Origin: a gamma proteobacterium HTCC2207
GTDB taxonomy: Bacteria; Pseudomonadota; Gammaproteobacteria; Pseudomonadales; Porticoccaceae
Assembly (NCBI GenBank): GCA_905182855.1
Contig: CAJJDA010000004.1
Coordinates: forward strand, 186,001 to 250,000
Length of the DNA: 64,000 nucleotides
Reading direction: 5' to 3'
Made by a program: the position numbers and the translations under genes. A model generated the notes under the pieces. That model had not been told where the DNA came from and searched no databases. It was given only the letters and a program-made list of their open reading frames with translations. Below are positions 22,750 to 32,258 of the stretch, in pieces. Every line of letters starts with the position of its first letter. Within the stretch, counting starts at the first letter, position 1.

Positions 22750-24417
22750 ATGGCACAATACGTTTTTACAATGAATCGGGTGAGCAAAGTTGTGGCACCT
22801 AAAAGAGAGATTTTAAAAAATGTCTCCCTCTCATTTTTCCCAGGCGCTAAAATTGGCGTTCTGGGTCTCAATGGCTCCGGCAAGTCTACTTTGCTAAAGA
22901 TCATGGCGGGGCTCGATCATGAGTTTCAGGGCGAAGCTCGCCCTATGCCTGACATTAAAATCGGCTATCTGGCCCAGGAACCGCTCCTCGACCCAGACAA
23001 AGATGTGCGTGGCAATGTTGAAGATGGAATGCGCGAAGCCGTAGATGCTTTAAGAGATCTTGATCAGGTGTATTTAGACTATGCTGATCCAGATGCTGAC
23101 TTCGATGCTCTGGCAAAAAAACAGGGTCAGCTTGAAGCGATCATTGAAGCCTGGGATGCGCATAATCTCGATCACGCATTAGATGTTGCCGCAGATGCAC
23201 TGCGTCTGCCTCCTTGGGACGCGGACGTTACCTCTTTGTCTGGCGGTGAAAAGCGCCGGGTTGCCCTGTGCAGGTTACTGCTTTCGAGACCTGACATGTT
23301 ATTGCTCGACGAACCGACCAACCATCTGGATGCTGAATCCGTTTTCTGGCTAGAGAAGTTTCTCGAAGAATTTTCCGGCACCGTCGTTGCGGTTACCCAT
23401 GATAGATACTTTTTAGATAATGTTGCAGGCTGGATTATTGAGCTGGATCGCGGGCAGGGTATTCCCTATGAAGGTAATTATTCAGCCTGGCTCGAGGCTA
23501 AAGCACTCGACGCCTGACCACTGAAGTCTAAACAGGAGGAGTCGCGTCAGCGAGCACTTAAACAGGAACTGGAATGGGTTCGTCAAAACCCTAAAGGTCG
23601 CCAGGCTAAAAATAAGGCGCGACTGGCCCGATTTGATGAACTTAACTCGCAAGAATTTCAGTCGCGCAATGAGACTAACGAAATCTACATAGCGCCAGGC
23701 GAGCGTCTGGGCGATAAAGTTATTGTGCTCGACAATGTCTGCAAAGGCTTTGGCGGCGATCTGTTAATTGACAATCTGTCACTGTCGATTCCCCAAAGGA
23801 TCTGTGGTCGGCATCATTGGCGGCAACGGTGCTGGTAAATCGACCTTATTCCGCATGATTGCCGATATAGAGAAGCCAGATAGCGGAACAATTAGTCTCG
23901 GCGAGTCTGTAAAGGTTGCTTATGTCGAACAGACGAGAGACTCACTCAACGATAACCACACCGTTTGGGAAGCTATATCTGGCGGTCATGACATATTAAA
24001 AATAGGTAGCTATGAGGTTTCGTCGCGCGCCTATGCGGGTCGGTTTAATTTCAGAGGGAATGACCAGCAAAAACGCGTCGGGCTACTGTCCGGTGGTGAG
24101 CGCAACCGTGTTCACATGGCGCGCCTGCTCAAAGACGGCGGCAACGTGCTGCTCCTCGATGAGCCGACCAATGACTTGGACGTAGAAACACTGCGTGCGC
24201 TCGGATGGCTTGTCTCTCATTTCCCGGCTGCGTTATGGTGATCTCGCATGATCGCTGGTTCCTTGATCGTATTACTACTCATACGCTTGCCTACGAGGAC
24301 AGTGGTGATGTGGTCTTTTTTGAAGGCAGCTACTCTGAGTACCACGAAGACTTTATTAAGCGCAAAGGAGAAGATGCATCCCCTACCAGAGTTAAGCATA
24401 AACGCTTAAAAAACTAA
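22750..24417 (+). CDS. ettA: Energy-dependent translational throttle protein EttA (ABC-F), disrupted by an in-frame stop and two frameshifts
   Basis: [59 protein letters not shown] at 23515-23517, then [39 protein letters not shown]; frame changes near 23795 and about 24205-24235; [27 protein letters not shown]. Confidence 0.9.
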
Positions 24418-24426
24418 GGATTTCCA

Positions 24427-24858
24427 ATGAGTAGTATTTGGCACCAAACGCCCAATCTGGACATGATCAACGATCAGATGAATAAGAACACTATCGTTGA
24501 ATGGCTAGGCATTCAAATCACCGAGGTGGGAGATGACTTCCTCAGTGGAACTATGCCTGCGGACAGCCGTACCTTTCAGCCATATGGCGTGGTTCACGGC
24601 GGTGCCAATGTAGTTTTGGCCGAGACGCTAGGGAGTGTCGCTGGCGCCCATGTTATTGATATGTCTACCACCAAATGCCTGGGTCAAGACGTTAATGCGA
24701 CGCATCTGCGTCCAGTGTCATCTGGCCTGGTACTGGGCATTGCAAAACCTATCCATCTGGGTAGACGCTCCCATGTCTGGGAGATTCGCCTGACCAACGA
24801 GGCGGGGAAACTAACCTGCATCTCAAAACTAACTCTCGCCATCTTACCTTTGTCATGA
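24427..24858 (+). CDS. PaaI-type hotdog-fold thioesterase
   Basis: MPADSRTFQPYGVVHGGANVVLAETLGSVAG...VNATHLRPVSSGLVLGIAKPIHLGRRSHVWEI. Confidence 0.92.
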   Translation: MSSIWHQTPNLDMINDQMNKNTIVEWLGIQITEVGDDFLSGTMPADSRTFQPYGVVHGGANVVLAETLGSVAGAHVIDMSTTKCLGQDVNATHLRPVSSGLVLGIAKPIHLGRRSHVWEIRLTNEAGKLTCISKLTLAILPLS

Positions 24859-25668
24859 AGGGCTCGTTTCCGCCTGCCATTGAAAGAGGTTCATCTCGAT
24901 AAAAATAAAGGCCACCAGCCACACGAAGGCATCCCAAAAATCTAAAAAGTCTCCCCTGAGACCCCAGTAGACCGCTGCGAGAAAGAGTATGCTGTACAGC
25001 CCTGGTTTAATTATTTTACTTAGGTAGAGGGTACGACCGCGCAATTGCAACCAGACATCCACTTCTAAAATTGCCACAACAGCCAGCCAGGTTACCGAGT
25101 TAATCACATCGACCCAGGCCAACCATTGAATATCATTCCAATCAGATGTAGCACCTATTACCTGCTGGCCATTGAGCTTAAGTAGCGCCTGATCGGTCAA
25201 GACGTTACAATTTTGGATATCAAGGAGCGGGTATTCATCCAATGTCAGTATAGTTGAATAGCCCTGCCCTACCAGCCCGCAAAGATCACCAGCAGCAAAA
25301 GGCAATACGTTGTATGTCATGAGCATTTTGTTGAAATAGCCATATAGGGCGTAAATAATTAAGCCATAACTGAATACTCGTAGACTCATTAGGGAGAACT
25401 GTACCTTGGGTTTGCGCAGTGTACCATCGTCTAATATTGAGGTTTCTAACTCAAAAATCAACAGCAAGACTAGCCAAGCGGCAGTATCAATAGTGGCCGC
25501 AAAACCATGAATAATCTGCTCAAGATTAATTCCCTGACTAAAAGTTTTCGCCGTCGCCAGACTCTCCTCTTGAAAGAATAACAGTATGTTCAGCGCCAGT
25601 ACTGCATAAATCGTGTATTTGAAGACTCTGAAGATATGATCTAAGTTCAGTGGTTTTGTGGCGGTCAT
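24853..25668 (-). CDS. Hypothetical multi-pass membrane protein
   Basis: Intact 271-aa ORF with several hydrophobic helices; no recognised family motif. Confidence 0.7.
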   Translation of the reverse strand: MTATKPLNLDHIFRVFKYTIYAVLALNILLFFQEESLATAKTFSQGINLEQIIHGFAATIDTAAWLVLLLIFELETSILDDGTLRKPKVQFSLMSLRVFSYGLIIYALYGYFNKMLMTYNVLPFAAGDLCGLVGQGYSTILTLDEYPLLDIQNCNVLTDQALLKLNGQQVIGATSDWNDIQWLAWVDVINSVTWLAVVAILEVDVWLQLRGRTLYLSKIIKPGLYSILFLAAVYWGLRGDFLDFWDAFVWLVAFIFIEMNLFQWQAETSPS

Positions 25669-25708
25669 AACAAGTCCTAATTACCGTATATATGGTCAGC
25701 GAAATTAT

Positions 25709-26254
25709 TTAAATCTGCGCGATCAAAATCTGAATTATCCCCTCTAATCCCTGCTGATCGACATGATCAAATCGATCAACCTCGGGGCTATCAATATCCA
25801 ATAGACCGATGAGCCTGCCATCGAGAATGAGCGGCAAAACAATTTCGGATTTTGAGCTGATATCACAGGCGATATGCCCAGGAAACTCGTCCACGTTACC
25901 AACAATCACCGCTTTAAGCATTTGTGCAGCCAGTCCACAGACTCCACGACCTACTTCAATGCGTGTGCAGGCTGGCTTACCCTGAAAGGGGCCCAGCACC
26001 AGTGTATTGCGTTTTAGCAAATAAAACCCCACCCAGTTAATCGCTGGCATACCCTGCCACAGCAACGCAGCACAGTTGGCTAAATTGGCAACCCGGTCTT
26101 TTTCGCCACTAATCAACGCTGCAAGCTGCTGACTCAGTTGACCATAATCCGCCGGCGCTAGCTGATGCGACAAAGTTCTAGCAGACGAGCGACCCTCATC
26201 TGCCATTGCCTGCAGACGTGCCGCAACAGAATTTCTATTCGACAGCGGCATCAC
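25709..26254 (-). CDS. GAF-domain protein, free methionine-(R)-sulfoxide reductase-like
   Basis: LLWQGMPAINWVGFYLLKRNTLVLGPFQGKPACTRIEVGRGVCGLAAQ...EIVLPLILDGRLIGLLDIDSPEVDRFD. Confidence 0.87.
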   Translation of the reverse strand: MMPLSNRNSVAARLQAMADEGRSSARTLSHQLAPADYGQLSQQLAALISGEKDRVANLANCAALLWQGMPAINWVGFYLLKRNTLVLGPFQGKPACTRIEVGRGVCGLAAQMLKAVIVGNVDEFPGHIACDISSKSEIVLPLILDGRLIGLLDIDSPEVDRFDHVDQQGLEGIIQILIAQI

Positions 26255-26798
26255 GAACGGACCTCATTGATCGGATCCAATAACGTATCTCAGGTCGCTG
26301 CGAAGTCAATCGGTCAGCAATATTTTGCGCCTCTGCGCGAGACGGATACTGACCCAATAAAACAATACTGAAGGTCTTCCCGTTGGAGAGAACCTCCACA
26401 ACATCAATGTCTCCGTTTATTGCCATCTGCTCAACGATCCTAGCCGCGATCTGGGCATTAGCGTATGCCCCGAGCTGGATGCTATAACCACTACTTTGAT
26501 ACGCGGGCGGCGATGCCGGCATCCCAGAGTCTAAAATAATCGCCTGCACTGGCTCTTCTGACACAGCCTTAGATTCAGTAATGACGGCCGGCGGCGTAAG
26601 CTCCGTGGCTGATTGAATAACAAGCCCATCTTTTAGGGTCTTTTGATCACAGCGCCAATTTTGCTTAGAGGTCACATCGCCTTCACAGTGCCAGCCTATA
26701 TATTTGCCATCGGGTCCGACATCGGCAGGAACAAAATTTGATGCACAGCCTCCCAACAGAGCCAACAACGATATGGTACCCAACGTACGTTTAAACAA
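26235..26798 (-). CDS. SPOR-domain lipoprotein
   Basis: Lipobox LALLGGCASN; C-terminal YSIQLGAYANAQIAARIVEQM...FSIVLLGQYPSRAEAQNIADRL. Confidence 0.8.
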   Translation of the reverse strand: MFKRTLGTISLLALLGGCASNFVPADVGPDGKYIGWHCEGDVTSKQNWRCDQKTLKDGLVIQSATELTPPAVITESKAVSEEPVQAIILDSGMPASPPAYQSSGYSIQLGAYANAQIAARIVEQMAINGDIDVVEVLSNGKTFSIVLLGQYPSRAEAQNIADRLTSQRPEIRYWIRSMRSVRDAAVE

Positions 26799-27173
26799 TG
26801 CAATACACCTTATTAGTCACAGCAGCATAAGTCCGCTAATAGGGGGATATTAAAGGCCCATTCGAGCCAAAATGTCCAGTGATTGCCGCGCTGATCCTGA
26901 AATTTTTGAATGTGCACGTTAACCAGAGAATCCCTGAGCTGCCGATCGTCATTTTGAGCTTGAGCTCGATCACAGCATCTCACACCATCAGCCCGCAGTC
27001 TTGGCGTAGAATTAGTACCTCCAAATCAAACGATTGACACTACTTCAATCGACTTCCGGAGTAGAAGTTGGCTGGAAGGATATTCAAAAGTCCGATTAAA
27101 TTCAGAAATCTATAGAGCAGTAACTACCAAATTTCAGCCGTCTTGCAACAAAATAGCGCACTAGGTTTGGTCA

Positions 27174-27189
27174 CGGCATAATTATTGCT
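27174..27189 (+). promoter_or_regulatory. Candidate sigma-54 -24/-12 promoter upstream of amt
   Basis: cGGcataattattGCt has the GG-N10-GC spacing of sigma-54 elements; motif match by eye only. Confidence 0.4.
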
Positions 27190-27278
27190 TTAACTGGTAT
27201 ATAGATCGACATTCACGGCCTATAAACGGCTTTTCTGATCGACGATGGTGCAAGTGTAACTAGTTAATTATTTTTTGC

Positions 27279-27293
27279 GCACCAATATGGTGC
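27279..27293. promoter_or_regulatory. Candidate NtrC-type operator upstream of amt
   Basis: Perfect palindrome GCACCAATATGGTGC, close to the GCACC-N5-GGTGC NtrC core. Confidence 0.45.
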
Positions 27294-27313
27294 TTATATT
27301 CTAAGGGAATTAT

Positions 27314-28624
27314 ATGTTTTTCAGTACTCGACTCATCGCTCAAGGCATTCTGGCAATGATTATCTCCATATTATCCATGCCGGTTTTTGCCGATGATTTA
27401 AACGCGGCAAACACCTCGTGGATTCTAACCTCAACGGCACTTGTATTGTTTATGACCATCCCCGGCCTGTCACTGTTTTATGGTGGTTTAGTCAGGTCTA
27501 AAAATGTTCTCTCAGTCCTGATGCAGTGCTTTGCAATCACCTGCGTGGCCTCTATTGTCTGGTTTACCCTAGGTTATAGTCTGGCATTTGGTGATGGCGG
27601 AAGCATGAACGCCTGGATAGGTAATCTGGACAATATATTCATGGCCCAGATAACTGAAGACTCAATGGCTGGCGATATACCGGAGTCAGTATTCGCTATG
27701 TTTCAAATGACCTTCGCCATTATTACACCCGCGCTTATTGTGGGAGCCTTTGCTGAACGGATGCGCTTTAGCGCCATGTTGTTGTTTAGTACACTGTGGC
27801 TAGTGCTTGTATACGCACCTATTACCCACTGGGTTTGGGGTGGCGGTTGGCTGGGTTCAATGGGTTTATTAGATTTTGCTGGCGGTACTGTTGTCCATAT
27901 TACAGCAGGTGTTGGCGCATTAGTTGCGGCACTGGTGCTGGGCAACCGCAAGGGTTTCCCACAGCAGGCAATGCCTCCACACAATCTGACCATGACCGTG
28001 ACCGGTGCCGGTATGTTATGGGTAGGTTGGTTCGGGTTTAATGGCGGTTCGGCTCTCGCTGCCAATGGTGATGCGGGCATGGCGATGCTGGTTACGCACA
28101 TTTCTGCCGCTGCAGGCTCATTGGCATGGATGAGTATGGAATGGATAAAATACGGTAAACCCTCAGTTCTAGGTATTGTCACCGGCATGGTGGCCGGTCT
28201 AGGCACTATTACCCCTGCATCCGGTTTTGTTGGCCCCGGCGGCGCGCTGGTGATTGGTTTTAGTGCGGGTATTATTTGCTTCTACGCAACTCAAGCGATC
28301 AAGCAGCGATGGAAAATTGATGACTCTTTGGATGTATTCCCCGTACATGGTGTCGGCGGTATATTGGGCACGTTCTATGCGGGAATCTTCGCCTCTGACG
28401 CGTTGGGTGTGTTCAGTGGTCAGGGTTACAACGAGGGCATGAATATGGCTAGCCAGGTGCAGGTTCAGCTCCTAGGGATTGCCGCGACGTTCGCCTACAC
28501 CGCCATAGTCACTTTTATTCTATTGAAACTTGTCGATAAGCTGCTAGTGTTGCGTATCGATGAAGAAAGCGAAACAAGCGGTCTTGATCTTGTAGAGCAT
28601 AATGAGAGAGGCTATGACCTATAA
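27314..28624 (+). CDS. amt: Ammonium transporter Amt
   Basis: MTIPGLSLFYGGLVRSKNVLSVLMQCF...HITAGVGALVAALVLG...FPVHGVGGILGTFYAGIF; N-terminal signal peptide. Confidence 0.97.
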   Translation: MFFSTRLIAQGILAMIISILSMPVFADDLNAANTSWILTSTALVLFMTIPGLSLFYGGLVRSKNVLSVLMQCFAITCVASIVWFTLGYSLAFGDGGSMNAWIGNLDNIFMAQITEDSMAGDIPESVFAMFQMTFAIITPALIVGAFAERMRFSAMLLFSTLWLVLVYAPITHWVWGGGWLGSMGLLDFAGGTVVHITAGVGALVAALVLGNRKGFPQQAMPPHNLTMTVTGAGMLWVGWFGFNGGSALAANGDAGMAMLVTHISAAAGSLAWMSMEWIKYGKPSVLGIVTGMVAGLGTITPASGFVGPGGALVIGFSAGIICFYATQAIKQRWKIDDSLDVFPVHGVGGILGTFYAGIFASDALGVFSGQGYNEGMNMASQVQVQLLGIAATFAYTAIVTFILLKLVDKLLVLRIDEESETSGLDLVEHNERGYDL

Positions 28625-28705
28625 TAGGAATACAAGGAGAATAATTATAATTGTCAGAACGCAACTGCTGTAACTAGATTTAGCAGGGTGAAAAAAGGGA
28701 CACTT

Positions 28706-28735
28706 AAAGCCGCTGCCACTGTTAGCGGCTTTTTT
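28706..28735 (+). terminator. Rho-independent terminator downstream of amt
   Basis: aaAGCCGCTgccactgttAGCGGCTttttt. Confidence 0.9.
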
Positions 28736-28874
28736 ATGCCTGAGGTTTTTTTACGGGAGGAGCGCGAGGCACCTGAAGTGCGAGAGTCACAAGAGGTGCA
28801 ACAGTTAGCTCGGATACACGAATTGTCTGAGGTGCGCGGGCTATAGAGAGCATCCTAGATTTAAGCAATAATAT

Positions 28875-29786
28875 CTAGCCTGCTGTTCTTGCACGCTGTA
28901 AGAAGTCACACATATATTCCGCGCCGTCTAGAATACGGCTGGAATGTCGCTGCATTAAGTCTGGGGGAATAAGGTAGATGTCGCCGCTAGTTACAGCCGA
29001 GATGCCCTGCCAATCTTTCCAACTATCCCGCCACTGTTCATTATTCTTAGTGCTGCCGCTGGCAATAATTACCTGCGGGTCAGCAGCCATGATGGCTTCG
29101 ATATTAACATAGGGTACGAGGGGAATGGATTCACCAAATATATTAATCCCACCACATAACTCAATAACATCGCTGACCAGATGCTCGCCATTAAGGGTGA
29201 TAAATGGATCGTTCCATATCTGATAAAAGGTTCTTACAGCTGGCTGGTCACTGTAAGCTTCTCGCAACCCTTCGAGCCTTTGAGTAAACTCCAGAGCCTT
29301 TTGTACCGCGATTTCATCATGGCCAGTTAGACGACCAAGCCGGCTAAATAGGTTGGGGATTGCATCCATTTTTCTTGTTTCGAGTACGAATAGGGGCAGA
29401 CCCAACTCTCGAATGCGGCCAATAATCTGCTCGCCATTGCCCGATTCCCATGCCACGATCAGATCCGGCTCAAGGGATAGTATCAACTCATAGTTAGCCA
29501 CAGCATGGTTATTAACACGAATAATAGCCTTTGCCTGTTCAGGGTAATTACTGTACTCATCTGCACCAACAATCTGTTCACCTGCACCCACATAAAAAAG
29601 GACTTCGGTAAGATTGGGCGCCAAACTAATAATCCGCTGTGCTGGGCCCGGTAATACCACCAAATTACTCTGGTCATCGACAGCAGAGACCTCTACCACC
29701 TTACTAGCAACAGCACCCTGAGCGAAGAGCAGACTGGAAGATAAGAAACTGGGAAGCAGCAGAGCCCATAATAGAATTCGTGGCAT
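28875..29786 (-). CDS. btuF: Periplasmic cobalamin-binding protein of an ABC transporter (BtuF-like)
   Basis: QRIISLAPNLTEVLFYVGAGEQIVGADEYSNYPEQAK...PDLIVAWESGN; signal peptide; clustered with btuC and btuD. Confidence 0.87.
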   Translation of the reverse strand: MPRILLWALLLPSFLSSSLLFAQGAVASKVVEVSAVDDQSNLVVLPGPAQRIISLAPNLTEVLFYVGAGEQIVGADEYSNYPEQAKAIIRVNNHAVANYELILSLEPDLIVAWESGNGEQIIGRIRELGLPLFVLETRKMDAIPNLFSRLGRLTGHDEIAVQKALEFTQRLEGLREAYSDQPAVRTFYQIWNDPFITLNGEHLVSDVIELCGGINIFGESIPLVPYVNIEAIMAADPQVIIASGSTKNNEQWRDSWKDWQGISAVTSGDIYLIPPDLMQRHSSRILDGAEYMCDFLQRARTAG

Positions 29787-30559
29787 TAGGTGATTACCAA
29801 AGGTTTTTGAGTGACCGGATGCTTGGCAATAATCGACTTTACGCCAAATACCTGAAAGATTAACTCTTCAGTTAATACCTCTTCTGGGGAACCCTGCGCG
29901 GCAATGGTGCCACTATCAAAGACCACCAGATTATCCGCGCATCGAGCGGCCAAATTTAAATCATGCAGCACCATAACAACGCCGGTGCCCTGCTCTGCCA
30001 AACCACGGACAATTTCTAACGTTAATTTTTGATGAGATAAATCAAAGGCAGAGGTAGGCTCATCCAGCACCAGAAACTGGTCGCCAAGCTGGGTGGGCTC
30101 CCAAATTTGCGCCAGCACCCGCGCCAGCTGTACCCGCTGTTTTTCACCCCCAGACATCTGCGTATAAAAGCGTTTCTGCAGATAATTGGCATCCACCGCT
30201 TTTAGAGCATCAGCAACAATAAGCTCATCTTTAAGGATGCCTGTCTGGTGAGGAATACGTCCAAGAGCGACCACTTCATTAGCAGTAAAGGGGAAATTTA
30301 ACACCGTATGCTGAGGCAATACCGCAAGCATCTTAGCCTTTTGCCCCAGCGCCCAGGAATTTAGAGGCTGATGATTGAGACTTACATGGCCAGTAGACGC
30401 TGTCATCTCACCGGTCAATACTTTCAGTAGGCTGGATTTACCGGCGCCATTAGGGCCAACAATGGCGGTTACCGTTCCCGGCTCGACACGCATACTGACA
30501 TTGCGCAGTAGGTTAAAGCCGGAGATATGCAGGGAGATATTTTCTGCCATCAGTGCCAC
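29786..30559 (-). CDS. btuD: Cobalamin (heme/siderophore-type) ABC transporter ATP-binding protein
   Basis: AIVGPNGAGKSSLLKVLTGEM...QMSGGEKQRVQLARVLAQI...LVLDEPTSAFDLSHQ. Confidence 0.88.
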   Translation of the reverse strand: MALMAENISLHISGFNLLRNVSMRVEPGTVTAIVGPNGAGKSSLLKVLTGEMTASTGHVSLNHQPLNSWALGQKAKMLAVLPQHTVLNFPFTANEVVALGRIPHQTGILKDELIVADALKAVDANYLQKRFYTQMSGGEKQRVQLARVLAQIWEPTQLGDQFLVLDEPTSAFDLSHQKLTLEIVRGLAEQGTGVVMVLHDLNLAARCADNLVVFDSGTIAAQGSPEEVLTEELIFQVFGVKSIIAKHPVTQKPLVIT

Positions 30560-30561
30560 GG

Positions 30562-31611
30562 CTAAATCTCCCTGCGCCGTTGAATAAGCAGCGCAACAAA
30601 GAATGGCGCGCCCAACAGTGCCGTTAAAATACCCGTGGGCAACTCTGTCGGTGCCACCACAACACGGGCTAGACTATCGGCAATAATTAACAGAAGGCCG
30701 CCAGCTAGGGCTGAACCGGGCAGCAGCCAACGGTGATCTGGGCCAATCAATAAACGGATTGCGTGGGGAACAATCAGGCCGACAAATCCAATCATACCCG
30801 CCATCGCCACACAGGTACCAATACCCAGAGCAGTTAAAACAATGAGTCGCCGCTTTACGCGCTGCACATCAATACCCAGATGGCGCGCTTCGGACTCGCC
30901 CAACAACAGGGCATTGAGCGCGCGACTGTCCCACGGGAAAAGACCCCCTAGTAACGCAGCAACCGCGGCGACCATGGCAACACGCGACCAGTTGGCGGTA
31001 CTTAAATTGCCCATCTGCCACAGACTTATCTGGCGCAACATATCATTGTCGGCAAAATAACTGAGCAGGCTATTCAGCGCACCGGCAATCGCCCCTATGG
31101 CAATACCCGCTAGTAACATGGTGGTCACTGAGGTACCAACCTCCGAGGTAGCCAGGCGGTACACTAAAATAGTCGCTATAAACCCGCCGACAAAGGCGCC
31201 CACAGCCACCGCCGACAAACCCAACGCCGAACCGCTTTGAATCCATTCGCCCGCCATAACAATAACGATACTGGCACCCACCGAGGCTCCGCCAGATACA
31301 CCGATGAGAGACGGGTCTGCCAAAGGATTTCTAAACAGCCCCTGCATCACCGCACCACTAATGGCCAGAATAACTCCAAGACAGAGAGCTAATAAAATTC
31401 TCGGCAAGCGAATATCAAATAGGATGGTATGAATCTGGCTACTGGAACTGAAACTAGAGCTGGAACTGTCATTGGAAAACAACCCCCGGGTTGCCTGCCA
31501 AATATCGGCAATGGAAATATTAACGGTGCCTGTACCCAGAGCGAATATCACTACCAATGGCAGCATTAAAGCCAGCAGGCTGATAACAAATGGTGCCGAA
31601 AGTCGTCGCAA
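30562..31611 (-). CDS. btuC: FecCD/BtuC-family permease
   Basis: DIRLPRILLALCLGVILAISGAVMQGLFRNPLADPSLIGVSGGASVGA...GFVGLIVPHAIRLLIGPDHRWLLPGSALAGG. Confidence 0.93.
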   Translation of the reverse strand: MRRLSAPFVISLLALMLPLVVIFALGTGTVNISIADIWQATRGLFSNDSSSSSFSSSSQIHTILFDIRLPRILLALCLGVILAISGAVMQGLFRNPLADPSLIGVSGGASVGASIVIVMAGEWIQSGSALGLSAVAVGAFVGGFIATILVYRLATSEVGTSVTTMLLAGIAIGAIAGALNSLLSYFADNDMLRQISLWQMGNLSTANWSRVAMVAAVAALLGGLFPWDSRALNALLLGESEARHLGIDVQRVKRRLIVLTALGIGTCVAMAGMIGFVGLIVPHAIRLLIGPDHRWLLPGSALAGGLLLIIADSLARVVVAPTELPTGILTALLGAPFFVALLIQRRREI

Positions 31612-32226
31612 TTAGAAGTCCACGCCCTTGCGAGCCATCACTCCGGAATTATAGGCATGTTTAACATCTTTGATTTCGGACACTGTGTCGGCCCAGTCAG
31701 ACAGTGCCGATCCGCCACCACGACCAGTAACCACGATTGATTGGTTTTCTGGGCGGTTTTGCAACGCGTTTAAAACCAATTCCTGATCAAGATATTTAAA
31801 GCTCAGCATATAGGTCAGCTCATCCAACACAACAAGATGGTAGCTATCATCTGCCAGCATTTTTTCAGCAATGGTCCAGCTTGTTTTTGCAGCGGCAATA
31901 TCACCTGAGCGATCTTGCGTATCCCAAGTAAAGCCCGTGCCCATCTGGTGGAAGGTCACCTGGGGACAGTTGTCTCGCACATAGAGCTCTTCACCGGATA
32001 ACTGCTGACCTTTAATAAACTGAACTACACCCACCTTATAACCATAACCGAGCGCGCGCATCACCATGCCAAACGCAGAACTCGACTTACCTTTACCATT
32101 GCCCGTAAGCAATATTCCTACGCCGCGTTCAGTGCTTGCCGCTGCAATAGTCGCATCGACATTGTCTTTAAGCTTTTCCATCTTCTTTTGATGGGACTGC
32201 TGTTTTTTATCTTGTTCTTCATTCAT
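31612..32226 (-). CDS. cobO: Cob(I)yrinic acid a,c-diamide adenosyltransferase
   Basis: GVGILLTGNGKGKSSSAFGMVMRALGYGYKVGVVQFIKGQ...LVVLDELTYMLSFKYLD. Confidence 0.95.
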   Translation of the reverse strand: MNEEQDKKQQSHQKKMEKLKDNVDATIAAASTERGVGILLTGNGKGKSSSAFGMVMRALGYGYKVGVVQFIKGQQLSGEELYVRDNCPQVTFHQMGTGFTWDTQDRSGDIAAAKTSWTIAEKMLADDSYHLVVLDELTYMLSFKYLDQELVLNALQNRPENQSIVVTGRGGGSALSDWADTVSEIKDVKHAYNSGVMARKGVDF

Positions 32227-32258
32227 AAGAATCTTTTCTCTTTTAATTTTACTTTTAA

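Noticed and set aside
26800-27170. Intergenic stretch upstream of amt as a hidden gene or ncRNA
   Set aside because: No sustained ORF or conserved RNA motif could be supported by reading; left unannotated.
27703-28206. 167-aa antisense ORF within amt
   Set aside because: Proline/alanine-rich antisense shadow of a highly conserved gene; no independent support.
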